Assembly: GCF_002795425.1 (NCBI RefSeq)
Contig: NZ_PHHA01000044.1
Location: forward strand, 1-42,490
Direction: 5' to 3'
DNA from: Conservatibacter flavescens
GTDB taxonomy: Bacteria > Pseudomonadota > Gammaproteobacteria > Enterobacterales > Pasteurellaceae
DNA length: 42,490 nucleotides
In this document: one piece after another, positions 36,067-42,490 of the stretch
How positions within the stretch are numbered: position 1 is the first letter of the stretch
How the letters are laid out: each line of letters begins with the position of its first letter
The notes under the pieces: generated by a model
What the model was told of the DNA's origin: nothing
The model's database searches: none
Seen by the model: only the letters and a program-made list of their open reading frames with translations
Translations under genes and position numbers: made by a program

Positions 36067-36537
36067 TTATTCATGAAGTTGAGAGACTGCGATTTTGACA
36101 ACAACTTTACGGATTAAAGATGAGTCGCCATCGCAGCAAGCTGCTCTATGTATATCAGTAGGGAAAAAGACGGCAAAATTTCCCGGACGCATAACCAATG
36201 TGGTTTCATTTTGTACATCTTTATAGAACAGAATGTCACGTTCAGCATCGTAATCGTGTGCAATGTCATTTTGCCCATTGTCAATTGCGACACCAATGGT
36301 TTCTTTTCCACTATGCAAATATTGAACATCTAAATAATGACGGTGTACTTCGGGTTGATAATGGCTCTTTTCTTGAGTTTGCAAATCAAGAACTTGTACA
36401 TACATATTTTTCCCGTCAAGTTCATAACGACCGACTTCTAATTCGTCGAAATTCGTTGTTTTTAGATAATTCAATGCTTTTTGTATCACTTTTGGATAAA
36501 TATTTGCATCGATTTGGTTAATGTGCCCGAAAAACAT
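36067..36537 (-). CDS. yiaL: YhcH/YjgK/YiaL family protein
   Basis: A 156-residue cupin-like (beta-galactosidase beta-subunit/DUF386) cytosolic protein. It shows HRHYLDVQYLHSGKETIGVA and a metal-type pocket with PGNFAVFFPTDIHRAAC, matching E. coli YiaL (155 aa). The biochemical role is not established; members accompany sugar-acid catabolic genes and may act as anomerases or isomerases. It lies 16 bases after yiaK and 15 before yiaM. Confidence 0.9.
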   Translation of the reverse strand: MFFGHINQIDANIYPKVIQKALNYLKTTNFDELEVGRYELDGKNMYVQVLDLQTQEKSHYQPEVHRHYLDVQYLHSGKETIGVAIDNGQNDIAHDYDAERDILFYKDVQNETTLVMRPGNFAVFFPTDIHRAACCDGDSSLIRKVVVKIAVSQLHE

Positions 36538-36553
36538 AGCAGACTCCCTATTG

Positions 36554-37552
36554 TTATAATGCTTTTAATTTCGCCCAAACTGTATCGTCGACAGGGATAC
36601 CATTGGCTTTGTTGTCTGCAAGTAAGGTGGTGAACTCATGTCCTGGTAAACGCACTGCGACATCTGGGTCCGCGCGTTCTGCTGTACGAACATAATCCAT
36701 AATTTTTTGTAGTTTTTCGTCTTTTGTTTTGCCATCAATCAAGCGATCAACTTCAATCGCAATAAAGACTTGTGATACACAGTATTCATCATCTTTTTCT
36801 TCAGTGACTTCTGCGACTGATAAACCATTAGATAATAATGTTGCAATCATATCTAATACAATAGATAAGCCTGAGCCTTTCCAATAACCCATTGGTAATA
36901 AACGACGGTTTTTCTCTACTGTGCCTGGATCTTTCGTTAAATTGCCTTCATCATCAAAACCAGCATCAACAAAGGTTTGTCGGCCAGCAAGGCGATTGAC
37001 TTCCAACATTCCATAAGAATACATAGAACAAGACATATCAACCATAGTAATTGGGTTTGATGGAATAGCAATAATTAATGGGTTGGTACCGATACGGCAT
37101 TCTTTCGCTCCCCATGGTGGCATAACAGCGATAGAGTTAGTCCAACAAATACCGATATAACCTTTTTCAGCCGCTTGCCAGCCATAGCCACCACCACGCA
37201 TCCAGTGATTTGCATTTTTCAGAGCAACCACACCGATACCGTGTTGATCTGCTATTTCCATTGCGCGATCCATCATTTTTTTCGCGGTTAAGTTACCGAT
37301 AGCTTGATGGGCGTCCCATTGTTCAATTGCACCTAAAGAAAGTACTTTTGTTGGCTCTGCTTCAGGGTTAATATCGCCTTTTTCTAATTGTTGGATAAAA
37401 CGAGGAAAGCGGTTTACACCATGAGAATATACGCCGGATTGAGTGGTATCAGCGAACATCGTTGCACATTCTTCAGCTGTAGCTTCTTTGACTCCACGAG
37501 CAAGTAAGACACGTTTAAATTCTGCTTTGAGTTCATCATAAGTCACTTTCAT
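36554..37552 (-). CDS. yiaK: 2,3-diketo-L-gulonate reductase
   Basis: A 332-residue NAD(P)H-dependent reductase of the malate/L-lactate dehydrogenase (type 2) family, the same length as E. coli YiaK/DlgD, which reduces 2,3-diketo-L-gulonate to 3-keto-L-gulonate. It shows [12 protein letters not shown] with the catalytic-region His, [39 protein letters not shown] and [21 protein letters not shown]. It is first gene of the 13-gene operon, transcribed from a promoter covered by a palindromic operator. Confidence 0.95.
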   Translation of the reverse strand: MKVTYDELKAEFKRVLLARGVKEATAEECATMFADTTQSGVYSHGVNRFPRFIQQLEKGDINPEAEPTKVLSLGAIEQWDAHQAIGNLTAKKMMDRAMEIADQHGIGVVALKNANHWMRGGGYGWQAAEKGYIGICWTNSIAVMPPWGAKECRIGTNPLIIAIPSNPITMVDMSCSMYSYGMLEVNRLAGRQTFVDAGFDDEGNLTKDPGTVEKNRRLLPMGYWKGSGLSIVLDMIATLLSNGLSVAEVTEEKDDEYCVSQVFIAIEVDRLIDGKTKDEKLQKIMDYVRTAERADPDVAVRLPGHEFTTLLADNKANGIPVDDTVWAKLKAL

Positions 37553-37574
37553 AAATAACCTCTTAAGTTTAATG

Positions 37575-37608
37575 TTTCATATTGTGAAATGCTATTTCAT
37601 ATATTATA
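37575..37608 (-). promoter_or_regulatory. yiaK promoter -10 and palindromic IclR-type operator
   Basis: TGAAATGCTATTTCA (37585-37599) is a perfect palindrome around GCT, like operators of the KdgR/IclR family; an overlapping repeat TTTCA-N5-TGAAA (37575-37589) shares its left half. A perfect minus-strand TATAAT lies just upstream at 37603-37608, so bound regulator would cover the transcription start. A TGAAAT half-site recurs near 37712. The remaining sequence to 37746 holds no gene. Confidence 0.6.
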
Positions 37609-37746
37609 CTTAGCCATGATTTTAATCCTATTTAATATTGTCGTTTTTGTGATCTATATCTCATTTTAATTTGTATAGTATTGTATAGAAGGCAGGCTAG
37701 TTCTATTGTTATGTGAAATGAATTTGTTGATAAAAAGGATCAATAC

Positions 37747-38535
37747 ATGGAATTGGAAGTAAAAAAAACAACAAATCAGAGTTTAGTTAGAGCGCTCTCT
37801 TTAATTGATATTTTAAGTGATTATCCAAATGGCTGTTTGTTAGCCAAGTTAGCTGAGTTGGCAGAATTAAATAAGAGTACCACTCATCGCATGCTTCAAA
37901 CATTGCAGTCATGTGGTTATGTTCAGCAAACACATATCAGTGGTTGTTACCGGCTGACAACAAAATGTCTAGCAATAGGCCAAAAAACATTGGCATCTAT
38001 GGATATTTTAAGTATAGCAATCCCCTTGTTAAATAAGCTAAATCAGGAAACTGGAGAAACGGTTAATTTTTCAATGCGACAGCATGATCATGCGGTAATG
38101 ATTTATAAATTGGATCCAAAAACCGGCTTGACTCGTACGCGTGCTTATGTGGGACAGCATTTACAATTATACTGCTCAGCGATGGGTAAGCTTTTTATGG
38201 CATATGATAAGCCAGAATATCTAGCCCATTATTGGCAGCAGGATCCTATGCGGATACAAAAATTAACTGACAATACCATTGTTGTGCTTGATGATATGAC
38301 ACAAGAATTAAGACACATAAAGGAAGTCGGTTATGCGATGGATAATGAAGAAAATGAAATCGGAACAACGTGCATTGCTTATCCTATTTTCAATTTTAAT
38401 GGTGATGTTCTCTATGCACTTTCCGTTTCTTTATCTACGGCTAAATTAAGCCAATGGGATAAAACGGCGTTAATGGGGTGTATTAAGGATACCGCAAAGG
38501 CAATATCCTATGAATTAGGCGCATCAGCATATTGA
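37747..38535 (+). CDS. yiaJ: IclR-family regulator of the yia operon
   Basis: A 262-residue regulator. The N-terminal winged helix-turn-helix is ALSLIDILSDYPNGCLLAKLAELAELNKSTTHRMLQTL; the C-terminal effector domain shows GETVNFSMRQHDHAVMIYK, GQHLQLYCSAMGKLFMA, VGYAMDNEENEIGTTCIAYPIFN and YALSVSLS. It is divergent from yiaK with 194 bases between. E. coli YiaJ represses yiaKLMNO-lyxK-sgbHUE; a repressor role here fits the operator position. Confidence 0.92.
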   Translation: MELEVKKTTNQSLVRALSLIDILSDYPNGCLLAKLAELAELNKSTTHRMLQTLQSCGYVQQTHISGCYRLTTKCLAIGQKTLASMDILSIAIPLLNKLNQETGETVNFSMRQHDHAVMIYKLDPKTGLTRTRAYVGQHLQLYCSAMGKLFMAYDKPEYLAHYWQQDPMRIQKLTDNTIVVLDDMTQELRHIKEVGYAMDNEENEIGTTCIAYPIFNFNGDVLYALSVSLSTAKLSQWDKTALMGCIKDTAKAISYELGASAY

Positions 38536-38596
38536 ACTTTTTAACAAGAACATAGTCTAACTATTACAAAAATCGTCATAACATAACGAATTTTCA

Positions 38597-38624
38597 TTGA
38601 TCTTAGGGAAGATTATGTTATAAC
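38597..38624 (+). promoter_or_regulatory. Candidate sigma-70 promoter of rpoH
   Basis: TTGATC (38597-38602) and TATAAC (38619-38624) have a 16-base spacer, 36 bases before the rpoH start. A ribosome binding site AAGAAGGA lies just before the ATG. Confidence 0.5.
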
Positions 38625-38659
38625 TAACATAGTAATATGTTTATTTAAGAAGGAAAATA

Positions 38660-39511
38660 ATGAATACAGAAACACAAACAATGATGCTTGTTCCTCAAGG
38701 TAGTCTCGAAGGTTATATCCGCGCGGCGAATGAATATCCAATGCTTAGCGCGGAGGAAGAAAAGAGTCTAGCTGAACGTTTGTATTACCATGAAGATGTG
38801 GAGGCAGCGAAACAGCTTATTCTCTCTCATCTTCGTTTTGTTATTCATGTAGCGCGTGGTTACTCGGGTTATGGTTTACCGCAAGCTGACTTGATCCAAG
38901 AAGGAAATATTGGTTTGATGAAAGCTGTGAAACGCTTTAACCCTGAAGTTGGCGTGCGACTCGTTTCTTTTGCAGTACACTGGATCAAAGCAGAAATTCA
39001 TGAGTATGTTTTGCGTAATTGGCGTATTGTGAAAGTGGCAACAACTAAGGCACAACGTAAATTGTTCTTTAACTTGAGAAAGACAAAACAGCGCTTAGGT
39101 TGGTTTAATGAGAATGAAGTTAACCTTGTCGCTGAAGAACTAGGCGTTACAGCAAAAGACGTGATTGAAATGGAATCCCGTATGACGGGGTCAGATCTTG
39201 CTTTTGATCTTCCAAATGAAGAGGGTGAGGAAGATGTTTATTCGCCATCACTCTATTTGGAAGATAAAAGCTCAAATTTTGCGTCTGAATTAGAAAATGA
39301 AAATTACGAAAATCAAGCGACAGAGCAAGTTGCAGCAGCGCTTGCAAGCTTAGATGCGCGCAGCCAAGATATTATCAAAGCGCGTTGGTTAGATGATAAC
39401 AATAAAGCGACTTTGCACGATTTAGCGGCAAAATATAATATTTCTGCAGAGCGTGTTAGACAGCTTGAAAACAATGCATTGAAAAAATTAAAAAATGCAG
39501 TGGTTTTTTAA
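38660..39511 (+). CDS. rpoH: RNA polymerase sigma-32 (heat shock) factor
   Basis: A 283-residue group 3-like sigma factor, the same size class as E. coli RpoH (284 aa). Region 2 has [35 protein letters not shown] and the -10 contacts [27 protein letters not shown]. The RpoH box [17 protein letters not shown] is diagnostic of sigma-32. Region 4 ends in [27 protein letters not shown]. It stands alone between yiaJ and yigZ with its own promoter and terminator. Confidence 0.97.
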   Translation: MNTETQTMMLVPQGSLEGYIRAANEYPMLSAEEEKSLAERLYYHEDVEAAKQLILSHLRFVIHVARGYSGYGLPQADLIQEGNIGLMKAVKRFNPEVGVRLVSFAVHWIKAEIHEYVLRNWRIVKVATTKAQRKLFFNLRKTKQRLGWFNENEVNLVAEELGVTAKDVIEMESRMTGSDLAFDLPNEEGEEDVYSPSLYLEDKSSNFASELENENYENQATEQVAAALASLDARSQDIIKARWLDDNNKATLHDLAAKYNISAERVRQLENNALKKLKNAVVF

Positions 39512-39537
39512 GTTGTAAGCTAAAAGTCTCTCAATTG

Positions 39538-39583
39538 AGGACTATGTCTTGTATATTATCAGGGCGTAGTCCTTTTATTTTTG
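39538..39583 (+). terminator. Rho-independent terminator after rpoH
   Basis: AGGACTA (39538-39544) pairs with TAGTCCT (39567-39573) across a 22-base loop and is followed by a T-rich run, TTTATTTTTG. It begins 26 bases past the rpoH stop. Confidence 0.7.
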
Positions 39584-39655
39584 TGTCACTTTGTTGAAAT
39601 AAAAAATAAAATTGTTAGCATAACCGAATAATTATGATCGTTTGAATAAGCCGTT

Positions 39656-40270
39656 ATGAGTCAATATTTAATCCCTAAAAGTGCGGTTGTTTTTGAAGAA
39701 GAAATTAAAAAAAGTCGCTTTATTACCTATTTGAGTCATGTAGAGAACATTACGCAGGCGCGCAATTTTTGGCAGGAATTAAGAGTGTTGCACCCTGCCG
39801 CGAGGCATCATTGTTGGGCTGCAGTTGCGGGCGCTCCGGACGATAGTCAACAATATGGTTTTTCAGATGATGGAGAACCAGCAGGGACTGCCGGAAAACC
39901 CATGTTAAGTGCGTTACAGGGCAGTCGTATTGGGGAAATTAGTGCTGTTGTAGTCCGCTATTATGGGGGGATTCAGTTGGGAACTGGAGGCTTGGTACGC
40001 GCTTATGGAAATGGGGTTCAACAAGCCTTAAAGCAATTAGAAACAGACGTGAAAATTTTACGGCAGTCTTACAGCCTGGTTTGTGATTATGGGCAAATTA
40101 ATTGGTTACAATTATTATATGAAAAATATAATATCGTGATAGAATCGCAGGACTTTACCGATAAAGTTTGGTTTCAGCTTGCCATCAGCGAAGACAATAG
40201 AGGCAAATTTGAGCGAGAAATTCAAGAACGTTCAGCAGGGCAATTAATCATTGAAAAAATAAGAAGGTAA
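39656..40270 (+). CDS. yigZ: YigZ family protein (IMPACT domain)
   Basis: A 204-residue protein of the same length as E. coli YigZ. It shows [51 protein letters not shown] and [27 protein letters not shown], the UPF0029/IMPACT signature, then the C-terminal DUF1949 domain. Function is unsettled; eukaryotic IMPACT modulates translation control. Just upstream of trkH as in E. coli, with two bases between. An uptake signal at 39679 encodes KSAVVF. Confidence 0.93.
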   Translation: MSQYLIPKSAVVFEEEIKKSRFITYLSHVENITQARNFWQELRVLHPAARHHCWAAVAGAPDDSQQYGFSDDGEPAGTAGKPMLSALQGSRIGEISAVVVRYYGGIQLGTGGLVRAYGNGVQQALKQLETDVKILRQSYSLVCDYGQINWLQLLYEKYNIVIESQDFTDKVWFQLAISEDNRGKFEREIQERSAGQLIIEKIRR

Positions 40271-40272
40271 TT

Positions 40273-41736
40273 GTGCAAATATTATCTATTATTCGCATTA
40301 TAGGCATTTTAGTCATGTGCTTTTCTATTACAATGCTTGTGCCTGCACTTGTTGCTTTATTATATGGAGATGGTGGCGGTAAAGCATTTGTTCAGACTTT
40401 TCTGATAAGTTCCATTATCGGATTATCCTTATGGTGGCCTTGTCATCACCATAAGGAAGAGTTACGGTCACGTGATGGCTTTTTGATTGTTGTCGCATTT
40501 TGGTTAGTGCTTGGCGGAATTGGTGCTATTCCTTTTATGCTGTTTGAAAAACCTAATTTATCTTTTTCCTCTGCAATTTTTGAATCTTTCTCTGGGTTAA
40601 CAACAACTGGCGCGACGGTTGTCAAAAATTTAGACACTCTCCCCAAAGCTATTTTGTTTTACCGCCAATTTTTACAGTGGTTAGGTGGTATGGGGCTTAT
40701 TGTTCTAGCTGTAGCCATCATTCCATTGCTAGGAATAGGTGGTGCGCAACTTTACCGAGCAGAATCATCTGGGCCACTAAAAGAACAAAAGTTAAGACCA
40801 CGCATTGCAGAAGTGGCAAAATTATTGTGGGTACTATATTTCTCATTAACAATACTTTGTGCATTGTCTTATTGGTTGGCAGGCATGAGTGTATTTGATG
40901 CTATCGGACATAGTTTTTCAACGGTCTCTAATGGTGGGTTTTCGACACATGATGCGAGTATTAGTTATTTTAACAGTGCTACCATTTATACCATCACAAC
41001 ACTTTTTATGTTAATTGCTGGCGTAAACTTCAGCCTCCATATTTCAGCATTAAGTCATCTTGGCAAACAAAGCATTTGGCGAAATTATTGGCGAGATCCT
41101 GAATTTCGTTTCTTTTTGAGTGTACAAGTGAGTTTTATTTTGCTGTTTTCGTTCTCTTTATACTTTTATGATGTAGTAGAGTATCTTGATACCGCTTTAA
41201 TTCAAGGAGCATTGCAGTTAACCTCTATGTCTATGACTGCAGGCTATACGATTTTTGATATTAATGATTTGCCGGCATTTGCAGCGATGTTATTAGTGAT
41301 TGCGAGCTTGATTGGCGGATGTGGAGGTTCAACGACAGGAGGGTTGAAAACTATCCGAGTGTTGATTTTATGGTTACAAGTTAAGCGAGAGTTACGGAGT
41401 TTGGTTCACCCTAATTTAGTTCAACCGATCAAATTAGGTAATACTATTTTACCCATTCGGATGCTTGAAAGTATTTGGGCATTTTTAATGGTATTTATTT
41501 TGGTTTATTGGGGATGTGTATTTGGGGTTATTTTATGTGGAATGAGTGCATTTGATGCGATGGGCGCTGTTTTTGCTACCTTAACAAACGCAGGTCCTGG
41601 ACTTGGTGCCGTTCATAATGATTTTTTTAATGTGCCTGAAAGCGCTAAGATAGTATTAACATTTGCAATGATTTGTGGTCGATTAGAAACGTTTTCATTG
41701 CTCGTTTTATTCACCCCTACTTTTTGGAAGTCATAG
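40273..41736 (+). CDS. trkH: Trk potassium uptake transmembrane protein
   Basis: A 487-residue inner-membrane potassium channel-like protein that works with TrkA (not in window). The start is GTG, with AAGAAGG five bases upstream (40261-40267), inside the yigZ C-terminal codons. The four pore loops each keep the selectivity glycine: [26 protein letters not shown] and TNAGPGLG. The cytoplasmic MQLYRAE-like motif appears as [14 protein letters not shown]. Length matches E. coli (483 aa). hemG follows after four bases. Confidence 0.96.
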   Translation: MQILSIIRIIGILVMCFSITMLVPALVALLYGDGGGKAFVQTFLISSIIGLSLWWPCHHHKEELRSRDGFLIVVAFWLVLGGIGAIPFMLFEKPNLSFSSAIFESFSGLTTTGATVVKNLDTLPKAILFYRQFLQWLGGMGLIVLAVAIIPLLGIGGAQLYRAESSGPLKEQKLRPRIAEVAKLLWVLYFSLTILCALSYWLAGMSVFDAIGHSFSTVSNGGFSTHDASISYFNSATIYTITTLFMLIAGVNFSLHISALSHLGKQSIWRNYWRDPEFRFFLSVQVSFILLFSFSLYFYDVVEYLDTALIQGALQLTSMSMTAGYTIFDINDLPAFAAMLLVIASLIGGCGGSTTGGLKTIRVLILWLQVKRELRSLVHPNLVQPIKLGNTILPIRMLESIWAFLMVFILVYWGCVFGVILCGMSAFDAMGAVFATLTNAGPGLGAVHNDFFNVPESAKIVLTFAMICGRLETFSLLVLFTPTFWKS

Positions 41737-41740
41737 TTAT

Positions 41741-42268
41741 ATGAAAACGTTAATTTTATACTTAAGTCATGATGGGCAAACCATGAAAATAGCCCATGAG
41801 ATTGCATGTAAAATGGGAGGGGTAGTAGAGGTCGCTCCTCTAAATCCAGAAAGTGCGGTCGATTTAAAACAATTTTCTCAAGTTGTTATCGGGGCCTCTA
41901 TTCGCTATGGGCATTTTCATCGAAATCTGTATCAATTTATTGAAAAATATCATCTACAGCTGAACCAAATGCCTACAGCTTTCTTCTCTGTGAATCTTAC
42001 TGCGCGAAAAGCAGATAAAAACACGCCAGAAACCAATGGCTATACGCGAAAGTTTTTACAAAAAAGCAAATGGAAACCCACAATCACGCAAGTATTCGCA
42101 GGTGGTTTATATTATCCTAGATACCGCTTTATCGATAGAGTGATGATCCAACTGATTATGAGAATAACTGGTGGAGAAACGGATACCACAAAAGAAATAG
42201 AATATACTAATTGGAATGATGTCTATCAGTTCGCTGATCGGTTAAAACATCAGGTTAACCGCGCATAA
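41741..42268 (+). CDS. hemG: Protoporphyrinogen IX dehydrogenase (flavodoxin-like)
   Basis: A 175-residue flavodoxin-fold enzyme that oxidises protoporphyrinogen IX to protoporphyrin IX in heme synthesis using quinones as acceptor. The FMN phosphate loop is LYLSHDGQTMKIA; VVIGASIRYGHFHRNLYQFI and AFFSVNLTARKADKNTPETNGYTRKFL (the long insert loop of HemG) follow, then GGLYYPRYRFIDRVMIQLIMRITGGETD. E. coli HemG is 181 aa. trkH-hemG-rrn is also the E. coli order. Uptake signal 41851-41859 encodes ESAVDL. Confidence 0.95.
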   Translation: MKTLILYLSHDGQTMKIAHEIACKMGGVVEVAPLNPESAVDLKQFSQVVIGASIRYGHFHRNLYQFIEKYHLQLNQMPTAFFSVNLTARKADKNTPETNGYTRKFLQKSKWKPTITQVFAGGLYYPRYRFIDRVMIQLIMRITGGETDTTKEIEYTNWNDVYQFADRLKHQVNRA

Positions 42269-42323
42269 GCGTAATAAATTGTTCATAAAGAAAACAAGTA
42301 ATTTCTTTTGTGAAAAAAAATAC

Positions 42324-42351
42324 TTGCATAGTTTTGAAAGCTCACTATAAT
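42324..42351 (+). promoter_or_regulatory. rRNA operon promoter P1
   Basis: TTGCAT (42324-42329) and perfect TATAAT (42346-42351) are 16 bases apart, the spacing typical of rrn P1, followed by the GC-rich discriminator ACGCCTCCG. The upstream A-run around 42312-42320 can serve as an UP element. The sequence resembles E. coli rrn P1 and predicts stringent control. Confidence 0.85.
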
Positions 42352-42417
42352 ACGCCTCCGCTGCTGTAAGGTAGTGGGAATTAAAGGAATATTAAAATAA
42401 AATTTTTTATTCGACTA

Positions 42418-42446
42418 TTGACTAGCGTTTTTAAAACAACTAAAAT
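42418..42446 (+). promoter_or_regulatory. rRNA operon promoter P2
   Basis: TTGACT (42418-42423), a 17-base spacer and TAAAAT (42441-42446) lie about 94 bases downstream of P1, matching the tandem promoter layout of rrn operons. Confidence 0.75.
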
Positions 42447-42454
42447 AGTACCCC

Positions 42455-42482
42455 TTGCTTGATAGCAACTGTTCTTTAACAA
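42455..42482 (+). promoter_or_regulatory. rrn leader antitermination boxes (boxB and boxA)
   Basis: TTGC and GCAA (42455-42468) form a small boxB-like hairpin. TGTTCTTTAACAA (42470-42482) matches the E. coli rrn boxA TGCTCTTTAACAA at all but one base, continuing AATTTATCAG as in E. coli. The 16S rRNA gene must start shortly beyond the window; no rRNA-coding sequence is inside it. Confidence 0.88.
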
Positions 42483-42490
42483 TTTATCAG

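Noticed and set aside
37672-37692. Short direct repeat TTGTATAGTA / TTGTATAGAA upstream of yiaJ
   Set aside because: Only two short imperfect copies; could be part of a promoter but no clear role.
38597-38860. RNA thermosensor in the rpoH 5' region
   Set aside because: Known in E. coli rpoH, but I could not see a convincing paired structure here without folding; not claimed.
42269-42490. Start of a 16S rRNA gene inside the window
   Set aside because: Only promoters, boxB and boxA are present; no 16S 5' sequence is reached.

Overview
The window reads as a chromosomal segment of a Pasteurellaceae bacterium, most likely a Pasteurella-like species. It is AT-rich (roughly 40% G+C by eye) and carries about 25 exact copies of the 9-bp Hin-type DNA uptake signal core AAGTGCGGT or its complement, nearly one per 1.7 kb, in genes and between them. 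Gene content and synteny (speF-potE with an OTC gene, serC-hisC-aroA, a yia/sgb locus, trkH-hemG-rrn) fit the same family. There is no insertion sequence, prophage, CRISPR array or tRNA gene that I can see, so this is mainly core genome with some accessory metabolism.

Layout. 1-154: a (TGAC)5 tract at the very edge, open in all minus-strand frames and possibly the 5' end of a phase-variable gene. 176-2188: rep helicase. 2195-7300, minus strand: an ornithine/putrescine module of speFL leader peptide, speF decarboxylase, potE antiporter and an ornithine carbamoyltransferase (arcB). 7491-11894, minus: carB and carA, with tandem ArgR boxes upstream. 12249-13508: mlaA and yfbU. 13588-14957, minus: rph-pyrE. 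15057-16797: yicC-ygfZ. 16905-21183: serC, hisC, aroA and an unrecognised lipoprotein gene. 21212-24158, minus: a Fur-box-controlled heme uptake pair (hugZ-type protein and TonB-dependent receptor).

24279-37552, minus: a 13-gene carbohydrate operon facing the divergent IclR-type regulator gene yiaJ (37747-38535). It combines the known 2,3-diketo-L-gulonate/L-xylulose set (yiaK, yiaL, TRAP yiaM/N and two tandem yiaO-type binding proteins, lyx, sgbU, sgbE) with a complete ribose-type ABC importer and an SMP-30 lactonase, but has no sgbH decarboxylase gene. 38597-42268: rpoH, yigZ, trkH, hemG. 42324-42490: two promoters, boxB and boxA of a ribosomal RNA operon whose 16S gene lies beyond the window.

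Working together: carAB supplies carbamoyl phosphate to pyrE-type pyrimidine synthesis and potentially to the carbamoyltransferase. SpeF and PotE turn ornithine into exported putrescine, consuming protons, and a leader peptide very similar to the E. coli ornithine-sensing SpeFL precedes speF. The most noteworthy items are the extended SpeFL leader, three intergenic copies of an identically built composite uptake-signal palindrome, and the hybrid TRAP+ABC operon lacking its decarboxylase. All calls rest on reading the sequence; no database search was run.
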